From Gammaproteobacteria bacterium (GTDB taxonomy: Bacteria; Pseudomonadota; Gammaproteobacteria; Pseudomonadales; Halieaceae): a stretch of 64,000 bases of DNA. The notes beneath the pieces were generated by a model. It was given only the letters and a program-made list of their open reading frames with translations, was not told the DNA's origin and searched no databases. The DNA is taken from the NCBI GenBank assembly GCA_003646405.1, contig QNFR01000001.1, positions 1 to 64,000 of the forward strand. The letters are read 5' to 3'. Both the position numbers and the translations under genes were made by a program. Position 1 is the first letter of the stretch, and every line of letters starts with the position of its first letter. Of this stretch, positions 38,454 through 51,409 are shown piece by piece.

Positions 38454-39056
38454 CTAGTGTCTCTTTTTAGATGACGGGAATTTTGTAGACCGGGAGGGCA
38501 TGTGAACGGCGAGTTCCCGATATTCTCCCGGAAGCAGACCTTCCAGCGACCAGTCGCCTATGCGGATGCGCATCAGCCGCAGGGTTGGACAACCGACAGC
38601 GGCGGTCATCCGCCGCACCTGGCGATTGCGACCCTCTCGTATGGATAACTCCAGCCAGCTGTCGGCTATGGATTTGCGCTCTCGCACGGGCGGCACTCTG
38701 GGCCAGATTTTCGGGTCTGGTACCCGTCTGGCGCGGGCGGGAAGGGTGGGGCCGTCCTTGAGTTCGATGCCGTCCGCCAATGTCTGCAGGGCTTCATCGT
38801 CTGGTTCTCCCTCAACCTGGACCAGGTAGGTCTTCCACCACTTGTACCGGGGGTTGGCAATCTGTTGTTGCAGCAATCCATCGTCAGTCAGCAGCAGCAG
38901 GCCCTCTGAATCATAATCCAGGCGCCCGGCAACCCGGAAATCCGGTGCCACGAGGTAGTCGGCGAGGGTCGCGCGCGATTGTTCCAACGGTCCCTTTTTG
39001 TCACTGAACTGACTGAGAACGCGGAAAGGTTTGTTCAGGAGTATTATTTTAGCCAT
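38454..39056 (-). CDS. rluE: 23S rRNA pseudouridine synthase RluE
   Basis: Makes pseudouridine 2457 of 23S rRNA in E. coli. The 200-residue RsuA/RluE-group protein has LLNKPFRVLSQFSD, the catalytic RLDYDSEGLLLLTDDG (Asp in GRLDYD) and REGRNRQVRRMTAAVG. AGGTG precedes the ATG. Its TAG stop falls in an ACTAGTGT motif that recurs at other gene ends. First gene of the minus-strand run rluE-herA-mnmA-hflD-purB-roxA. Confidence 0.95.
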   Translation of the reverse strand: MAKIILLNKPFRVLSQFSDKKGPLEQSRATLADYLVAPDFRVAGRLDYDSEGLLLLTDDGLLQQQIANPRYKWWKTYLVQVEGEPDDEALQTLADGIELKDGPTLPARARRVPDPKIWPRVPPVRERKSIADSWLELSIREGRNRQVRRMTAAVGCPTLRLMRIRIGDWSLEGLLPGEYRELAVHMPSRSTKFPSSKKRH

Positions 39057-39065
39057 TTCACCTGG

Positions 39066-39117
39066 AGTACCAATGCTTCAACCACCTGATCCTAACTTAT
39101 CAGGTGGTTGGGGTACT
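39066..39117. repeat. Composite hairpin upstream of rluE
   Basis: AACCACCTGAT at 39080-39090 pairs perfectly with ATCAGGTGGTT at 39099-39109 across an 8-nt loop; an outer AGTACC at 39066-39071 pairs with GGTACT at 39112-39117. It ends in ACTAGT and runs straight into a GTAGTGTCCTGTA motif shared with the repeats at 52.8 and 63.9 kb. Length (52 nt) and outer bases match the hflD-purB hairpin although the inner stems differ. Confidence 0.75.
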
Positions 39118-39133
39118 AGTGTAGTGTCCTGTA

Positions 39134-39433
39134 ATGCGCGCTGCCTCAGGCGGGACGGCAAACCATACCGGCCCTGATTTCAACATCCCGGCAGCCATCA
39201 GGGAGTACTCCATTGACATCAAGGATGTGATCGCCGACGCCATGTTGCAGCAGATTCTGACCCGCCCCAAAGAGTACAGCGTGGTTGCCACCCTGAATCT
39301 GAACGGCGCCATCCAGAAGCGCACTGTGAACTATGACTTCGAGCGTCAAATGGCAGGTGCAACACTGGCTACCATCGTGCAGGATCCACTTATTCGCAAC
39401 ATCGAGGGCAATATCTGGCTTTCCCCTGCTTGA
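39134..39433 (+). pseudogene. icd: Remnant of NADP-isocitrate dehydrogenase (icd), internally deleted
   Basis: A 99-residue open frame whose middle reads [20 protein letters not shown] and then VVATLNLNG, matching the C-terminal third of homodimeric isocitrate dehydrogenase (E. coli [20 protein letters not shown]). It then jumps to [15 protein letters not shown], matching the family's final KTVTYDFERLMDGA block, so about 75 residues between them are deleted in frame. The N-terminal ~300 residues, including the substrate and nucleotide sites, are absent, so it cannot be an active enzyme. icd is normally found here, between rluE and clpS. The 5' edge abuts a repeat. No ribosome-binding site. 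Confidence 0.85.
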
Positions 39434-39459
39434 AAACTCATATAGTGTAGCCATATAGA
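39430..39459 (+). promoter_or_regulatory. Candidate promoter of clpS-clpA
   Basis: TTGAAA at 39430-39435 and TATAGA at 39454-39459 are 18 bp apart, 70 bp before the clpS ATG, right after the icd remnant ends. An AT-rich stretch follows. Confidence 0.5.
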
Positions 39460-39528
39460 ATAATTGATCGGGAAATCAAAAATGGGAGGGCCTGAGTGAG
39501 AGAGTTTCCCTACCAGGGCAACTGGCAA

Positions 39529-39852
39529 ATGAGTAAGGAACAGGAGGATTCCGATGGCGGTTTGGCGCTGCAGGAATCCAAACCTGCACTTAAGCGTCCG
39601 CCGCTGTTCAAAGTAGTGTTGATGAATGACGACTATACACCTATGGAGTTTGTCGTTGAAGTGTTGGAGGTTTTCTTCCGTATGAACCGTGAGCAGGCAA
39701 CGCATGTTATGTTGACCGTACACACTCAGGGCAAAGGCGTGTGCGGAATTTATACCCGGGATATCGCCGAAACCAAGGCGGCTGAGGTCAACCAGTATGC
39801 CCGTGAACAGGAACACCCGTTATTGTGTGAAATAGAGGCATCTGAGGGGTAA
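39529..39852 (+). CDS. clpS: ATP-dependent Clp protease adaptor ClpS
   Basis: Delivers N-degron substrates to ClpAP. The 107-residue product has a flexible N-terminus then [20 protein letters not shown], whose NDD and following hydrophobic residues form the N-end residue pocket, and [17 protein letters not shown] with the conserved His. I chose the ATG at 39529 ([11 protein letters not shown]); a GTG eleven codons upstream is possible. clpA follows 19 bp on. Confidence 0.96.
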   Translation: MSKEQEDSDGGLALQESKPALKRPPLFKVVLMNDDYTPMEFVVEVLEVFFRMNREQATHVMLTVHTQGKGVCGIYTRDIAETKAAEVNQYAREQEHPLLCEIEASEG

Positions 39853-39871
39853 ATCCCCGGGAGCGGTAGGT

Positions 39872-42154
39872 ATGCTGAGTAAAGACCTGGAACAAACGCT
39901 GAATGACGCCTTTCGTGGTGCCCGAGCCAGGCGCCACGAATTTATGACCGTGGAGCATCTGCTGCTGGCACTGCTGGACAACAACGATGCGATCAGTGTG
40001 CTCAAGGCCTGTGGTGCCAATATAGGTGACCTGCGCGGTGACCTGATGGAGTTTGTGGATGCCACCACCCCCCTTATTCCAGAGGACGAAGACGACCGTG
40101 ACACCCAGCCGACACTGGGGTTCCAGCGGGTGTTACAGCGCGCGGTATTCCACGTGCAGTCATCGGGAAAAAGCGAGGTTACCGGCGCCAATGTCCTTAT
40201 AGCGATTTTCAGTGAGCAGGAAAGCCAGGCGGTTTTTTTCCTCAAGACCCAAAGTGTCGCTCGTCTGGATGTAGTGAATTATATCACCCACGGTATCTCC
40301 AAGGTATCCGATGACGGTGATGCCCACGAGCCCGGGGAAGCCGACACTGAACAATCAACTGCGGAAGAGGCGGAGTCCAACCCGCTGGACAGCTTCACCA
40401 CCAACCTGAATAACGAGGCCGCTGCCGGTCATATTGATCCGCTGATCGGGCGCATTGCTGAGGTTGAACGCGTGGCGCAGATTCTGGCCCGCCGGCGCAA
40501 GAATAATCCACTGTTGGTGGGTGAGTCCGGTGTGGGCAAGACGGCCATTGTGGAAGGGCTGGCCAAGAAAATCGTGGATGGCGAGGTGCCGGAGATTCTC
40601 AAGGACAGCATCGTGTACTCCCTGGACCTCGGCGCCCTGCTGGCGGGCACCAAATATCGAGGTGATTTCGAAAAGCGCTTCAAAGACCTGCTCGGCGAAC
40701 TGAAAAAACGTGAGCACGCTATTCTGTTTATCGACGAGGTGCACACCATCATCGGTGCCGGTGCCGCTTCGGGCGGGGTGATGGATGCCAGCAATCTGTT
40801 AAAGCCACTGCTGAGTTCCGGCAAGCTGCGCTGTATCGGTTCTACCACGTTCCAGGAATATCGCAGCATCTTCGACAAGGATAAAGCGCTGAGTCGACGC
40901 TTTCAGAAAATCGATGTAATGGAGCCCAGCGCGGACGATGCGTACAAGATACTCAAGGGCCTGAAGTCCCGATTCGAGGAGCATCACGGCCTGCGCTACA
41001 CGGACAGAGCCCTGCGTGTGGCCACTGACTTATCCGCTCGTTATATCACGGATCGTTTCCTGCCGGACAAGGCGATTGATGTTATCGATGAGGCGGGTGC
41101 CTACCAGCAGTTGCAGTCTCCCTCCAGGCGCAAAAAGGTCATTGGTGTCGGTGATATCGAGACTGTCATTGCCAAGATTGCCCGTATTCCGCCAAAAACC
41201 GTCAGTACCGACGACAAGGACACCCTGAAAAAGCTGGAGAGCAACCTGCAAATGGTTGTATTCGGTCAAGAGGAGGCCATCAGTAGTCTGGCCACCTCCA
41301 TCAAGTTGGCCCGGGCCGGTCTGAGGTCAGGGGACAAGCCCATCGGTTCATTCCTGTTGGCCGGTCCTACAGGTGTCGGCAAGACCGAGGTAACACGGCA
41401 GTTGGCCGGCCTGTTGGGTCTGGAACTGATTCGTTTTGATATGTCTGAGTATATGGAGCGCCACACGGTGTCTCGCCTGATAGGCGCGCCTCCGGGCTAT
41501 GTGGGCTTTGATCAGGGTGGCTTACTAACGGACGCCGTTACCAAGCACCCTCATGCTGTCGTACTGCTGGATGAGGTTGAGAAAGCTCACCCGGAAGTGT
41601 TCAATCTATTACTGCAGGTCATGGACCACGGCACCCTGACCGATAACAATGGCCGCAAGGCGGACTTTCGCAATGTCATTCTGGTGATGACAACCAATGC
41701 CGGCGCGGAGAGTATCAGCCGTCGTACCATCGGCTTTACCACGGCGGATCACAGCAGCGACGGTATGGAAGCCATCAATAAAATGTTTACCCCGGAATTC
41801 CGCAACCGGCTGGACAGCATCGTACAATTCCAGCCCCTGGGAGAGGATGTGATTCTCACCGTGGTAGACAAGTTCCTCACCGAGTTGCAGAGCCAACTGG
41901 ATGAGAAACGCGTGACCATCGATGTGGACGAGGATGCTCGCCTGTGGCTGGTAGAGAAGGGCTACGACATACACATGGGTGCGCGCCCCATGGAGCGCGT
42001 TATCCAGGAGCACATCAAGAAACCACTGGCCGAGATGGTGCTGTTCGGATCACTCGCCCGGTCGGGTGGCACCGCACTGGTCCGCCTCAATAAGGCGGAC
42101 AACAAGCTGGAAGTAACGATAGAAGAGGAGGAGGTAGAGCTTCAGGAAAGCTAA
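39872..42154 (+). CDS. clpA: ATP-dependent Clp protease ATP-binding subunit ClpA
   Basis: AAA+ unfoldase that feeds substrates, including those from ClpS, to ClpP. The 760-residue product (E. coli 758) has the N-domain [21 protein letters not shown]1 Walker [18 protein letters not shown], Walker [15 protein letters not shown]2 Walker [16 protein letters not shown] and Walker [15 protein letters not shown]. The ClpP-docking IGF-type loop RRTIGFTT is present. clpP is not in the window. Confidence 0.97.
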   Translation: MLSKDLEQTLNDAFRGARARRHEFMTVEHLLLALLDNNDAISVLKACGANIGDLRGDLMEFVDATTPLIPEDEDDRDTQPTLGFQRVLQRAVFHVQSSGKSEVTGANVLIAIFSEQESQAVFFLKTQSVARLDVVNYITHGISKVSDDGDAHEPGEADTEQSTAEEAESNPLDSFTTNLNNEAAAGHIDPLIGRIAEVERVAQILARRRKNNPLLVGESGVGKTAIVEGLAKKIVDGEVPEILKDSIVYSLDLGALLAGTKYRGDFEKRFKDLLGELKKREHAILFIDEVHTIIGAGAASGGVMDASNLLKPLLSSGKLRCIGSTTFQEYRSIFDKDKALSRRFQKIDVMEPSADDAYKILKGLKSRFEEHHGLRYTDRALRVATDLSARYITDRFLPDKAIDVIDEAGAYQQLQSPSRRKKVIGVGDIETVIAKIARIPPKTVSTDDKDTLKKLESNLQMVVFGQEEAISSLATSIKLARAGLRSGDKPIGSFLLAGPTGVGKTEVTRQLAGLLGLELIRFDMSEYMERHTVSRLIGAPPGYVGFDQGGLLTDAVTKHPHAVVLLDEVEKAHPEVFNLLLQVMDHGTLTDNNGRKADFRNVILVMTTNAGAESISRRTIGFTTADHSSDGMEAINKMFTPEFRNRLDSIVQFQPLGEDVILTVVDKFLTELQSQLDEKRVTIDVDEDARLWLVEKGYDIHMGARPMERVIQEHIKKPLAEMVLFGSLARSGGTALVRLNKADNKLEVTIEEEEVELQES

Positions 42155-42175
42155 ATGATGATTTTCAGGAAGCTT

Positions 42176-42394
42176 TTAGCGTTCGCGATAGGTGATGCGG
42201 CCTTTACTCAGGTCATAGGGCGTTAATTCAACACGAACCTTGTCGCCAGTCAGGATGCGGATGTAGTTCTTGCGCATCTTGCCTGAAATATGGGCAGTCA
42301 CAACGTGACCATTTTCCAGTTGTACGCGGAAAGTGGTATTAGGCAGGGTGTCGATCACCTCACCCTCCATTTCGATCTGGTCTTCTTTTGCCAT
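42176..42394 (-). CDS. infA: Translation initiation factor IF-1
   Basis: The 72-residue OB-fold protein reads [20 protein letters not shown] with the conserved [20 protein letters not shown] and [10 protein letters not shown] ends, as in E. coli IF-1 (72 aa). The ATG at 42394 is preferred over the longer frame to 42472. It is convergent with clpA (21 bp between stops) and follows bpt, the usual gammaproteobacterial order. Confidence 0.97.
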   Translation of the reverse strand: MAKEDQIEMEGEVIDTLPNTTFRVQLENGHVVTAHISGKMRKNYIRILTGDKVRVELTPYDLSKGRITYRER

Positions 42395-42493
42395 TAGGTG
42401 GCGGTCCTCGTTGGAAAAGCAGGCCGCATTCTGCCTGAAAGCGAGCGCCAGTGCCACCTGTATCTCTGGCAAAACCGCGTTTATTTCATACCG

Positions 42494-43204
42494 CTAGAGT
42501 AGGGTACTCCAGCGACCATTCACATACAGTTGCAGCGGCCGATAGTCAGATTTGTACGCCATTTTCTGACAGTCACGCACCCAGTAGCCCAGATAAAGAT
42601 AAGCCAGCCCCATTTCACGGGCTTTCTCAATCTGCCACAAAATAGCGAACCCCCCCAGGCTGCGCCTGTCCAACGCCGGGTCGAAAAACGTGTAGATGGC
42701 GGAGAGACCATCCACCAGTTCATCCACTACCGCCAGAGCTATCAGAGAGTCCCCGTCGTAGAAGCGGTAATAGTGCGTGCAGTCCCAGACATTGCTGAGA
42801 AAGGACTCATATTGCTCGCGCTCCGGCGGATACATATCCCCGTCCGAATGGCGCGACTCTATGTAGTTTTGGTATAGCTCGAACGCCGCGTTGTCGCGTA
42901 TATCGTGAGTGGCGTGTACCACCAGACCCTGGTTGCGACTCCATATGCGCCGCTGGCCACGCCTGGGCTTGAATAAATCCACCGGGATGCGCGCTGCAAT
43001 ACAGGCGTCACAATGCGTGCAATGTGGCCGATAGATATGACTGCCGCTGCGTCGAAAGCCCAGTTTCGAGAGGTTACTGTAGAGCTTCCGGTCCACCCGC
43101 TGCCGCGGATCGACGAACAAAGTGGTGGCCTCCTGATCCTCCAGGTAACTGCAGCTATGGGGATAGGTGGTGTACACCTTGAGATCCCGCACGGATGAGG
43201 TCAC
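42494..43204 (-). CDS. bpt: Aspartate/glutamate leucyltransferase Bpt
   Basis: Transfers leucine to N-terminal Asp or Glu, creating N-degrons for ClpS-ClpAP. The 236-residue Ate1-like protein has LKVYTTYPHSCSYLEDQEA, the Cys-bearing YRPHCTHCDACIAARIPV and YLGYWVRDCQKMAYKSDYRP. Start is GTG at 43204, overlapping the aat stop by four bases (GTGA), so the two transferases are translationally coupled. infA follows. Confidence 0.95.
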   Translation of the reverse strand: MTSSVRDLKVYTTYPHSCSYLEDQEATTLFVDPRQRVDRKLYSNLSKLGFRRSGSHIYRPHCTHCDACIAARIPVDLFKPRRGQRRIWSRNQGLVVHATHDIRDNAAFELYQNYIESRHSDGDMYPPEREQYESFLSNVWDCTHYYRFYDGDSLIALAVVDELVDGLSAIYTFFDPALDRRSLGGFAILWQIEKAREMGLAYLYLGYWVRDCQKMAYKSDYRPLQLYVNGRWSTLL

Positions 43205-43914
43205 GGCAAGCCTCCGCAAGTGGCCGGCAATTGCCAGATGCCGGTATCGGTTTCAATACCAACAGTTTGGGCAAGACGGTGCTCGAAGTCCAGTCTGTTA
43301 ATCGACCGGGCGCCCAGGGAGTTCATATGCTCACTTTGAACCTGGCAGTCGATCATCTGAAAACCGCCGCGGCGCAGGATGTACACCAGGGCGACCAGCG
43401 CCACCTTGGATGCATCATCCGCCCGACTGAACATGGATTCCCCGAAAAATACCTGGCCCAGGGCAACGCCGTACAGGCCGCCAAGGAGTGCACCGTCTTT
43501 GCCCAGCACTTCTATCGAGTGGGCGAAGCCCAGCGCCTGCAGCGTGCTGTAGGCCGCGATCATGTCATCATCGATCCAGGTACCCAGGCCGTCCATACGC
43601 AGCTGCGCGCATTGGCGCATTACCTCGGTAAATTGGCCGTCTACGGCCAGGTGGAACTTGTCCCTGCGCAAGGTTTTGCACAGGGAGCGAGAGATATGCA
43701 GTTCGTCGGGAAACAGCACGGAGCGAGGATCCGGCGTCCACCACAATACCGGTTGTGGTTCTTCGTACCAGGGGAAAATGCCCCGGCGATACGCGGCCAG
43801 CAATCGCTGCGGCGTCAGATCGCCACCGACAGCCAACAAACCATTGGGGTAGTCCAGCGCCTCGCAAGAGGGCGGAAAGTCGCTGCCGTTGTCCAGGCGT
43901 TGAATGGGTCGCAT
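43201..43914 (-). CDS. aat: Leucyl/phenylalanyl-tRNA-protein transferase Aat
   Basis: Adds Leu or Phe to N-terminal Arg/Lys, the classical bacterial N-degron. The 237-residue product has FPPSCEALDYPNGLLAVGGD, RRGIFPWYEEPQPVLWWTPD and GESMFSRADDASKVALVALV, all typical. The frame runs on to a GTG at 43941 within an intergenic repeat; I prefer the ATG at 43914 (MRPIQRL), which fits E. coli Aat (234 aa). Confidence 0.95.
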   Translation of the reverse strand: MRPIQRLDNGSDFPPSCEALDYPNGLLAVGGDLTPQRLLAAYRRGIFPWYEEPQPVLWWTPDPRSVLFPDELHISRSLCKTLRRDKFHLAVDGQFTEVMRQCAQLRMDGLGTWIDDDMIAAYSTLQALGFAHSIEVLGKDGALLGGLYGVALGQVFFGESMFSRADDASKVALVALVYILRRGGFQMIDCQVQSEHMNSLGARSINRLDFEHRLAQTVGIETDTGIWQLPATCGGLP

Positions 43915-43924
43915 CGAGGAGGGG

Positions 43925-45306
<1,382 letters not shown>

Positions 45307-47622
45307 GTGCCCGACAATACCAACACCGATAGTTTCCTTGGCCCACGGCTGCGTGAGGGGGCGTTTATCGGCGTGAGTGCCGTGTGTCTGTATCTGATGA
45401 TGGCCTTGATAACCTACAGCCCGCAGGATCCGGGCTGGTCGGCCACCGGCAGTGGCGCCAACATCAGTAATCTCGGTGGTCCCACCGGCGCCTGGCTGGC
45501 AGATGTATTTTTCTCGCTGGTGGGTTTCGCCGCTTACCTGTTTCCTCTGTTGTTGGCCTATCGCGCGTTTATCATTATGCTCGAGCGACACGAGCATAAT
45601 GGCTTTGACTGGCTCACCTTCGGTATTCGCGCTCTGGGCCTGGTGCTGGTGATGATCGCAGGTACCACGCTGGCTGCCATGAACGACACCGGGACGTCCG
45701 GCCTGCCCCAGGGCGCCGGCGGAATTTTGGGGCAGGCTATCGGTGATGCGTTTACCCTGGCCTTTAGTGCGGTTGGTAGCCGCCTGATCCTGCTGGCGGT
45801 ATTCCTGTTCGGCATGACCATCTTCACTGATTTGAGCTGGCTGACCCTGATGGACAAACTGGGCAAATGGAGTATCGCCACTTTTTCCCGGTGTCGCAGC
45901 GCCCTGGCAAAAACCATCGACGATTTCCGTGACAAGCGCGAACGGGAAAAGGCCGTTGAGGCGCGCAAGGTGGTGATCAGCGAGCACGTCGAGAAAGAGA
46001 AAAAACGTAAACCACCCAAGATAAAGTCACTTAAATCCAGGGCGGAGAAAAGTGACCGGGTGGAAAAAGAAAAACAACAGCCTCTGTTTGACGCGCCGGT
46101 GACGGGTGCTCTGCCGCATCTGGAGCTATTGGATGAAGAAATCAAAGATCCAGGCAGAGGATATTCCAAGGAGGCCCTGGAAGGTCTTTCCAAATTACTG
46201 GAACTGAAGCTGCTTGATTTTGGCATCAGTGCCGCGGTCACAGCGGTGTATCCCGGCCCGGTGATCACCCGCTTTGAAATCCAGCCCGCCGCCGGGGTCA
46301 AAGTTTCGCGCATCTCCAACCTGGCCAAGGACCTGGCCCGCTCACTGGCCGTGATCAGTGTGCGCGTGGTGGAGGTGATACCCGGCAAATCGGTGGTGGG
46401 CATCGAAATCCCCAACGAGGACAGGGAGATCGTCAATTTCAGGGAAGTGCTGTCATCCCAGACCTTTGAACAATCCAAGTCACCGTTGACGCTGGCCCTG
46501 GGCCACGACATAGCGGGTCAGCCGGTAGTGGCGGACCTGGCCAAGATGCCGCACCTGCTGGTAGCGGGAACCACCGGCTCAGGTAAGTCGGTAGGTGTAA
46601 ACTCCATGCTGCTGAGCCTGCTGTACAAGTCCGGTCCGGCGGATGTGCGTTTGATCCTGGTGGACCCTAAAATGTTGGAACTGTCGGTGTACGACGGGAT
46701 CCCGCATTTGCTGACGCCGGTGATCACTGATATGAAAGATGCCGCCAACGGTCTGCGCTGGTGTGTGGCGGAAATGGAGCGGCGCTACAAAGTTATGGCT
46801 TCGCTGGGTGTGCGCAACCTTGCGGGCTACAACCGCAAGGTGGAGGATGCCATCAAGGCGGGCGCCCCCATCCCCGACCCGCTGTGGACACCGGACCCCA
46901 TCTTCGCTGAGACGGACGAGGAACAAGCGCACTCGAGCCTGGAGAAGCTGCCGGCCATCGTGGTGGTCATTGACGAATTCGCCGACATGATGATGATCGT
47001 CGGTAAAAAAGTGGAGCAACTGATCGCTCGCATCGCGCAAAAGGCGCGGGCCGCCGGCATCCATCTCGTTCTGGCCACCCAGCGCCCCTCGGTGGATGTG
47101 ATCACCGGTCTGATCAAAGCAAATGTGCCGACCCGCATCGCCTTTCAGGTCTCTTCCAAAATCGATTCGCGAACAATTCTGGACCAGGGTGGAGCGGAGC
47201 AACTGCTGGGCCACGGGGATATGCTCTACCTGCCACCGGGCAGCGGTGTGCCCACCCGGGTACATGGCGCCTTTTGTAGTGACGAGGAAGTGCACCGGGT
47301 GGTGGCCGACTGGAAGCGCCGCGGTGCACCCCTGTATATCGAGGGGTTGCTGGACGAAGGCAGCAGCACGCCGGTTACCCCCGGGGAACTGCAATCCGGC
47401 TCAACTGACCCAGATGATGAGAGTGACGCCCTGTACGACGAAGCCGTGCACTATGTGACACAGAGTCGTCGCGCTTCTATTTCTTCGGTGCAGCGCAAAT
47501 TGCGGATTGGATACAATCGTGCGGCACGGCTGATCGAGGCCATGGAAGCCGCCGGCATTGTCACTGAAATGGGTACCAATGGCCAGCGGGAAGTGCTGGC
47601 ACCACCGCCACCCGAAGCCTGA
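45307..47622 (+). CDS. ftsK: DNA translocase FtsK
   Basis: Septal DNA pump that segregates chromosome ends and activates XerCD at dif. The 771-residue product has four or so N-terminal transmembrane helices (residues 20-190), a short charged linker (~190-290, [14 protein letters not shown]), the alpha/beta motor with Walker [17 protein letters not shown] and Walker [16 protein letters not shown], and a C-terminal gamma winged helix ([20 protein letters not shown]) that reads KOPS. The linker is much shorter than in E. coli. Start: GTG at 45307 with AGGAAGGA upstream. Confidence 0.96.
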   Translation: MPDNTNTDSFLGPRLREGAFIGVSAVCLYLMMALITYSPQDPGWSATGSGANISNLGGPTGAWLADVFFSLVGFAAYLFPLLLAYRAFIIMLERHEHNGFDWLTFGIRALGLVLVMIAGTTLAAMNDTGTSGLPQGAGGILGQAIGDAFTLAFSAVGSRLILLAVFLFGMTIFTDLSWLTLMDKLGKWSIATFSRCRSALAKTIDDFRDKREREKAVEARKVVISEHVEKEKKRKPPKIKSLKSRAEKSDRVEKEKQQPLFDAPVTGALPHLELLDEEIKDPGRGYSKEALEGLSKLLELKLLDFGISAAVTAVYPGPVITRFEIQPAAGVKVSRISNLAKDLARSLAVISVRVVEVIPGKSVVGIEIPNEDREIVNFREVLSSQTFEQSKSPLTLALGHDIAGQPVVADLAKMPHLLVAGTTGSGKSVGVNSMLLSLLYKSGPADVRLILVDPKMLELSVYDGIPHLLTPVITDMKDAANGLRWCVAEMERRYKVMASLGVRNLAGYNRKVEDAIKAGAPIPDPLWTPDPIFAETDEEQAHSSLEKLPAIVVVIDEFADMMMIVGKKVEQLIARIAQKARAAGIHLVLATQRPSVDVITGLIKANVPTRIAFQVSSKIDSRTILDQGGAEQLLGHGDMLYLPPGSGVPTRVHGAFCSDEEVHRVVADWKRRGAPLYIEGLLDEGSSTPVTPGELQSGSTDPDDESDALYDEAVHYVTQSRRASISSVQRKLRIGYNRAARLIEAMEAAGIVTEMGTNGQREVLAPPPPEA

Positions 47623-47676
47623 GCGCAGTTGCCGCTGCCGACGCGCTACGGCGTTGAACATGGAAATAGAAATAGC

Positions 47677-48294
47677 ATGAAGAGACTCATGGCCACCCTG
47701 TGGCTGATCCTGTTACCCCTGTGGGCCACAGCCCAGCCCCGCGGCGCCACCGATGAATTGCTTGATGCCTTACAGGGCTTGCAACATTTGCAGGGTAACT
47801 TTGAGCAGCGCCAGTACGGCAACAACGATGTGCTGCTGGTTGAATCGCGCGGCAGGTTTCGCCTGCTGCGTCCCGGCTATTTCGCCTGGGAGATACTCTA
47901 CCCGGACAATCAATTAATTATCGCCAGCCCTGATTTTATCTGGCATTACGACCAGGACCTGGAAACCGCAACGCGCAGGCCGGTAACCGACAGCGTTCAA
48001 ATGTCTCCCCTGCAGGTATTGGGCGGGGATGCGTCTGCATTGCGCAGAAAGTTTAACGTAGAGCAGGTCGGCGCGGATGATTTCACTCTGGCGCCGGTGT
48101 CTGCTGATGTGGGCTTCAAGGAGTTGACCCTGCACTTGAACGGGTCGACCATTACCGGTATGGATATTCTGGATAACCTGAACCAGCGCGTGGCCATCGA
48201 GTTCAGTCAGTTAGACAGCGACACTGAACTGACCAGCGAGGACTTCGCCTTCACCCCGCCGGACGGGGTAGACCTGTTCTATTATGACAACTGA
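47677..48294 (+). CDS. lolA: Outer-membrane lipoprotein chaperone LolA
   Basis: Periplasmic carrier that moves lipoproteins from LolCDE to LolB. The 205-residue product has a signal peptide ([20 protein letters not shown], cleavage likely after ATAQ or WATA) and the conserved [26 protein letters not shown] and [19 protein letters not shown]. The ATG at 47677 is chosen over an upstream non-ATG frame. It overlaps rarA by 11 bp. LolD-like genes at 55 kb belong to another system. Confidence 0.93.
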   Translation: MKRLMATLWLILLPLWATAQPRGATDELLDALQGLQHLQGNFEQRQYGNNDVLLVESRGRFRLLRPGYFAWEILYPDNQLIIASPDFIWHYDQDLETATRRPVTDSVQMSPLQVLGGDASALRRKFNVEQVGADDFTLAPVSADVGFKELTLHLNGSTITGMDILDNLNQRVAIEFSQLDSDTELTSEDFAFTPPDGVDLFYYDN

Positions 48295-49663
48295 TTTGTT
48301 CGCAGGGACGCCAACAGGGCAGCAGCCGACCACGGCCGCTGGCATTGGTTCGCCTGCGGGGGGTTACCAGCCACTGGCAGCGCGCCTGCGACCGACCAAT
48401 CTCGATGATTATGCCGGACAGCAACATATGCTGGCCCCGGGTAAACCACTGAGGCAGGCGATAGACAGCCGCCAATTACATTCCATGATCTTCTGGGGGC
48501 CGCCGGGCGTAGGCAAAACCACCCTGGCAAGAATCGCCGCGGCGCATGCCAACGCCCATTTTTTACAGTTATCTGCCGTATTATCCGGTGTCAAAGAGAT
48601 CAGGGAGGCCATCGCCCAGGCGCGCCAGCACAAGGTTGGGGGGCGCGATACCGTGCTGTTTGTGGATGAGGTGCACCGCTTCAACAAATCCCAGCAAGAC
48701 GCATTCTTGCCCTTTGTGGAAGATGGCACGGTGATTTTTATCGGTGCTACCACTGAAAATCCTTCCTTCGAGCTCAATAATGCGCTGTTATCGCGTTCGC
48801 GTGTTTACAAGCTGCGCTCGCTGGAGGAGGCGGATATAGAAGCGGTTTTAGTGCGTGGCCTGGACGCACTGGGCGACGGGGTGCAGGTCGATGAAGGTTG
48901 CCTGGCACTGATCGCCGCCCAGGCTGATGGCGATGCACGCAGGGCTCTCAACCTGCTGGAACTCGCTACGGATATGGCGGAAGAGGGCCACATCACCGGC
49001 AGTACCCTGGAAGAGGTATTGCAGGCCTCACTAAGACGTTTTGACAAGGGCGGTGACCTGTTCCACGACCAGATCAGCGCTCTACACAAGGCAGTGCGGG
49101 GCAGTGCCCCCGATGCCGCGCTGTACTGGTTCTGCCGTATGCTCGACGGTGGCTGTGATCCACTCTACCTGGCGCGCCGTGTGGTGCGTATGGCCAGTGA
49201 GGATATCGGCAACGCGGACCCCCGTGCGTTGACCCTGTGCCTGGAGGCCTGGCAGGTGCAGGAGCGCCTGGGGAGCCCGGAAGGGGAGCTGGCCATCGCC
49301 CAGGCGATCGTCTACCTGGCTTGCGCCGCCAAGAGTAACGCCATCTACAGCGCTTTCAAGGCCGCTAAAGCCGATGTGAAGCAAGGTGACAGTGCCGAGG
49401 TGCCGCTGCACCTGAAAAATGCGCCGACCCAGCTGATGAAAGAACTGGAACATGGCGCAGACTACCGCTATGCCCATGACGAGGAGGGCGGTTACGCTGC
49501 CGGTGAAAATTACTTTCCCGAAGCCCTGAAAGACAGGCAGTACTACCATCCGGTGGACCGCGGGCTGGAACTGAAGATTCAGCAAAAGCTCAAATACCTG
49601 CGCGACCGGGATAAAACCAGTACAATACGCCGCTACGAGAGAACGACTTCCAAGCAATCATGA
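48284..49663 (+). CDS. rarA: Replication-associated recombination protein RarA (MgsA)
   Basis: AAA+ protein of the clamp-loader clade that acts at stalled replication forks. The 459-residue product has [20 protein letters not shown], Walker [16 protein letters not shown], Walker [21 protein letters not shown], sensor [13 protein letters not shown], and the C-terminal tetramerisation region [13 protein letters not shown]. It overlaps lolA at its start and crcB at its end (ATGA), typical of this operon. Confidence 0.96.
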   Translation: MTTDLFAGTPTGQQPTTAAGIGSPAGGYQPLAARLRPTNLDDYAGQQHMLAPGKPLRQAIDSRQLHSMIFWGPPGVGKTTLARIAAAHANAHFLQLSAVLSGVKEIREAIAQARQHKVGGRDTVLFVDEVHRFNKSQQDAFLPFVEDGTVIFIGATTENPSFELNNALLSRSRVYKLRSLEEADIEAVLVRGLDALGDGVQVDEGCLALIAAQADGDARRALNLLELATDMAEEGHITGSTLEEVLQASLRRFDKGGDLFHDQISALHKAVRGSAPDAALYWFCRMLDGGCDPLYLARRVVRMASEDIGNADPRALTLCLEAWQVQERLGSPEGELAIAQAIVYLACAAKSNAIYSAFKAAKADVKQGDSAEVPLHLKNAPTQLMKELEHGADYRYAHDEEGGYAAGENYFPEALKDRQYYHPVDRGLELKIQQKLKYLRDRDKTSTIRRYERTTSKQS

Positions 49664-50037
49664 AATACCTGCTGTTCATCGCTCTCGGTGGCGCCACCGG
49701 GGCCGTTTCACGCTATCTTTTGGCAACCTGGGCGCACGGGCTCTGGGAGGGCAAAATGCCGGTGGGGACCTTAATGGTCAACATGCTGGGCTCTTTTGCC
49801 ATAGGCATCATCTACGTTCTGCTGGTGGAACGTCAGCTAATCCACGCGGACTGGCGCGGCGTGCTGATGGTGGGGTTTTTGGGCGCGTTCACCACCTTCT
49901 CTACTTTTTCGCTGGAGACCATCGGCCTGATGGAGGCCGGTCATATCACCCACGCACTGATTTATATGTTGGGCAGTGCGATTCTCTGCGTAGCCATGGC
50001 GGGCGCCGCCATTGCCCTCACCCGCTTGATGGTCTGA
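49660..50037 (+). CDS. crcB: Fluoride channel CrcB/Fluc
   Basis: Dimeric fluoride exporter channel in the inner membrane. The 125-residue protein has four hydrophobic helices, the N-terminal [28 protein letters not shown] with the conserved Asn, and the signature [15 protein letters not shown], which forms the sodium site and Phe box. It starts within the rarA stop (ATGA), so no separate fluoride riboswitch is expected, and none is seen. Confidence 0.96.
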   Translation: MKYLLFIALGGATGAVSRYLLATWAHGLWEGKMPVGTLMVNMLGSFAIGIIYVLLVERQLIHADWRGVLMVGFLGAFTTFSTFSLETIGLMEAGHITHALIYMLGSAILCVAMAGAAIALTRLMV

Positions 50038-50052
50038 ATGGCCGGGCAGTAG

Positions 50053-51405
<1,353 letters not shown>

Positions 51406-51409
51406 TACC

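Noticed and set aside
36654-39056. HerA ATPase as part of a known antiphage system
   Set aside because: No nuclease, Sir2, DUF4297 or other effector is adjacent on either side, so I report it only as an orphan.
49660-50037. Fluoride riboswitch for crcB
   Set aside because: crcB starts inside the rarA stop codon, leaving no leader, and no candidate fold was seen.
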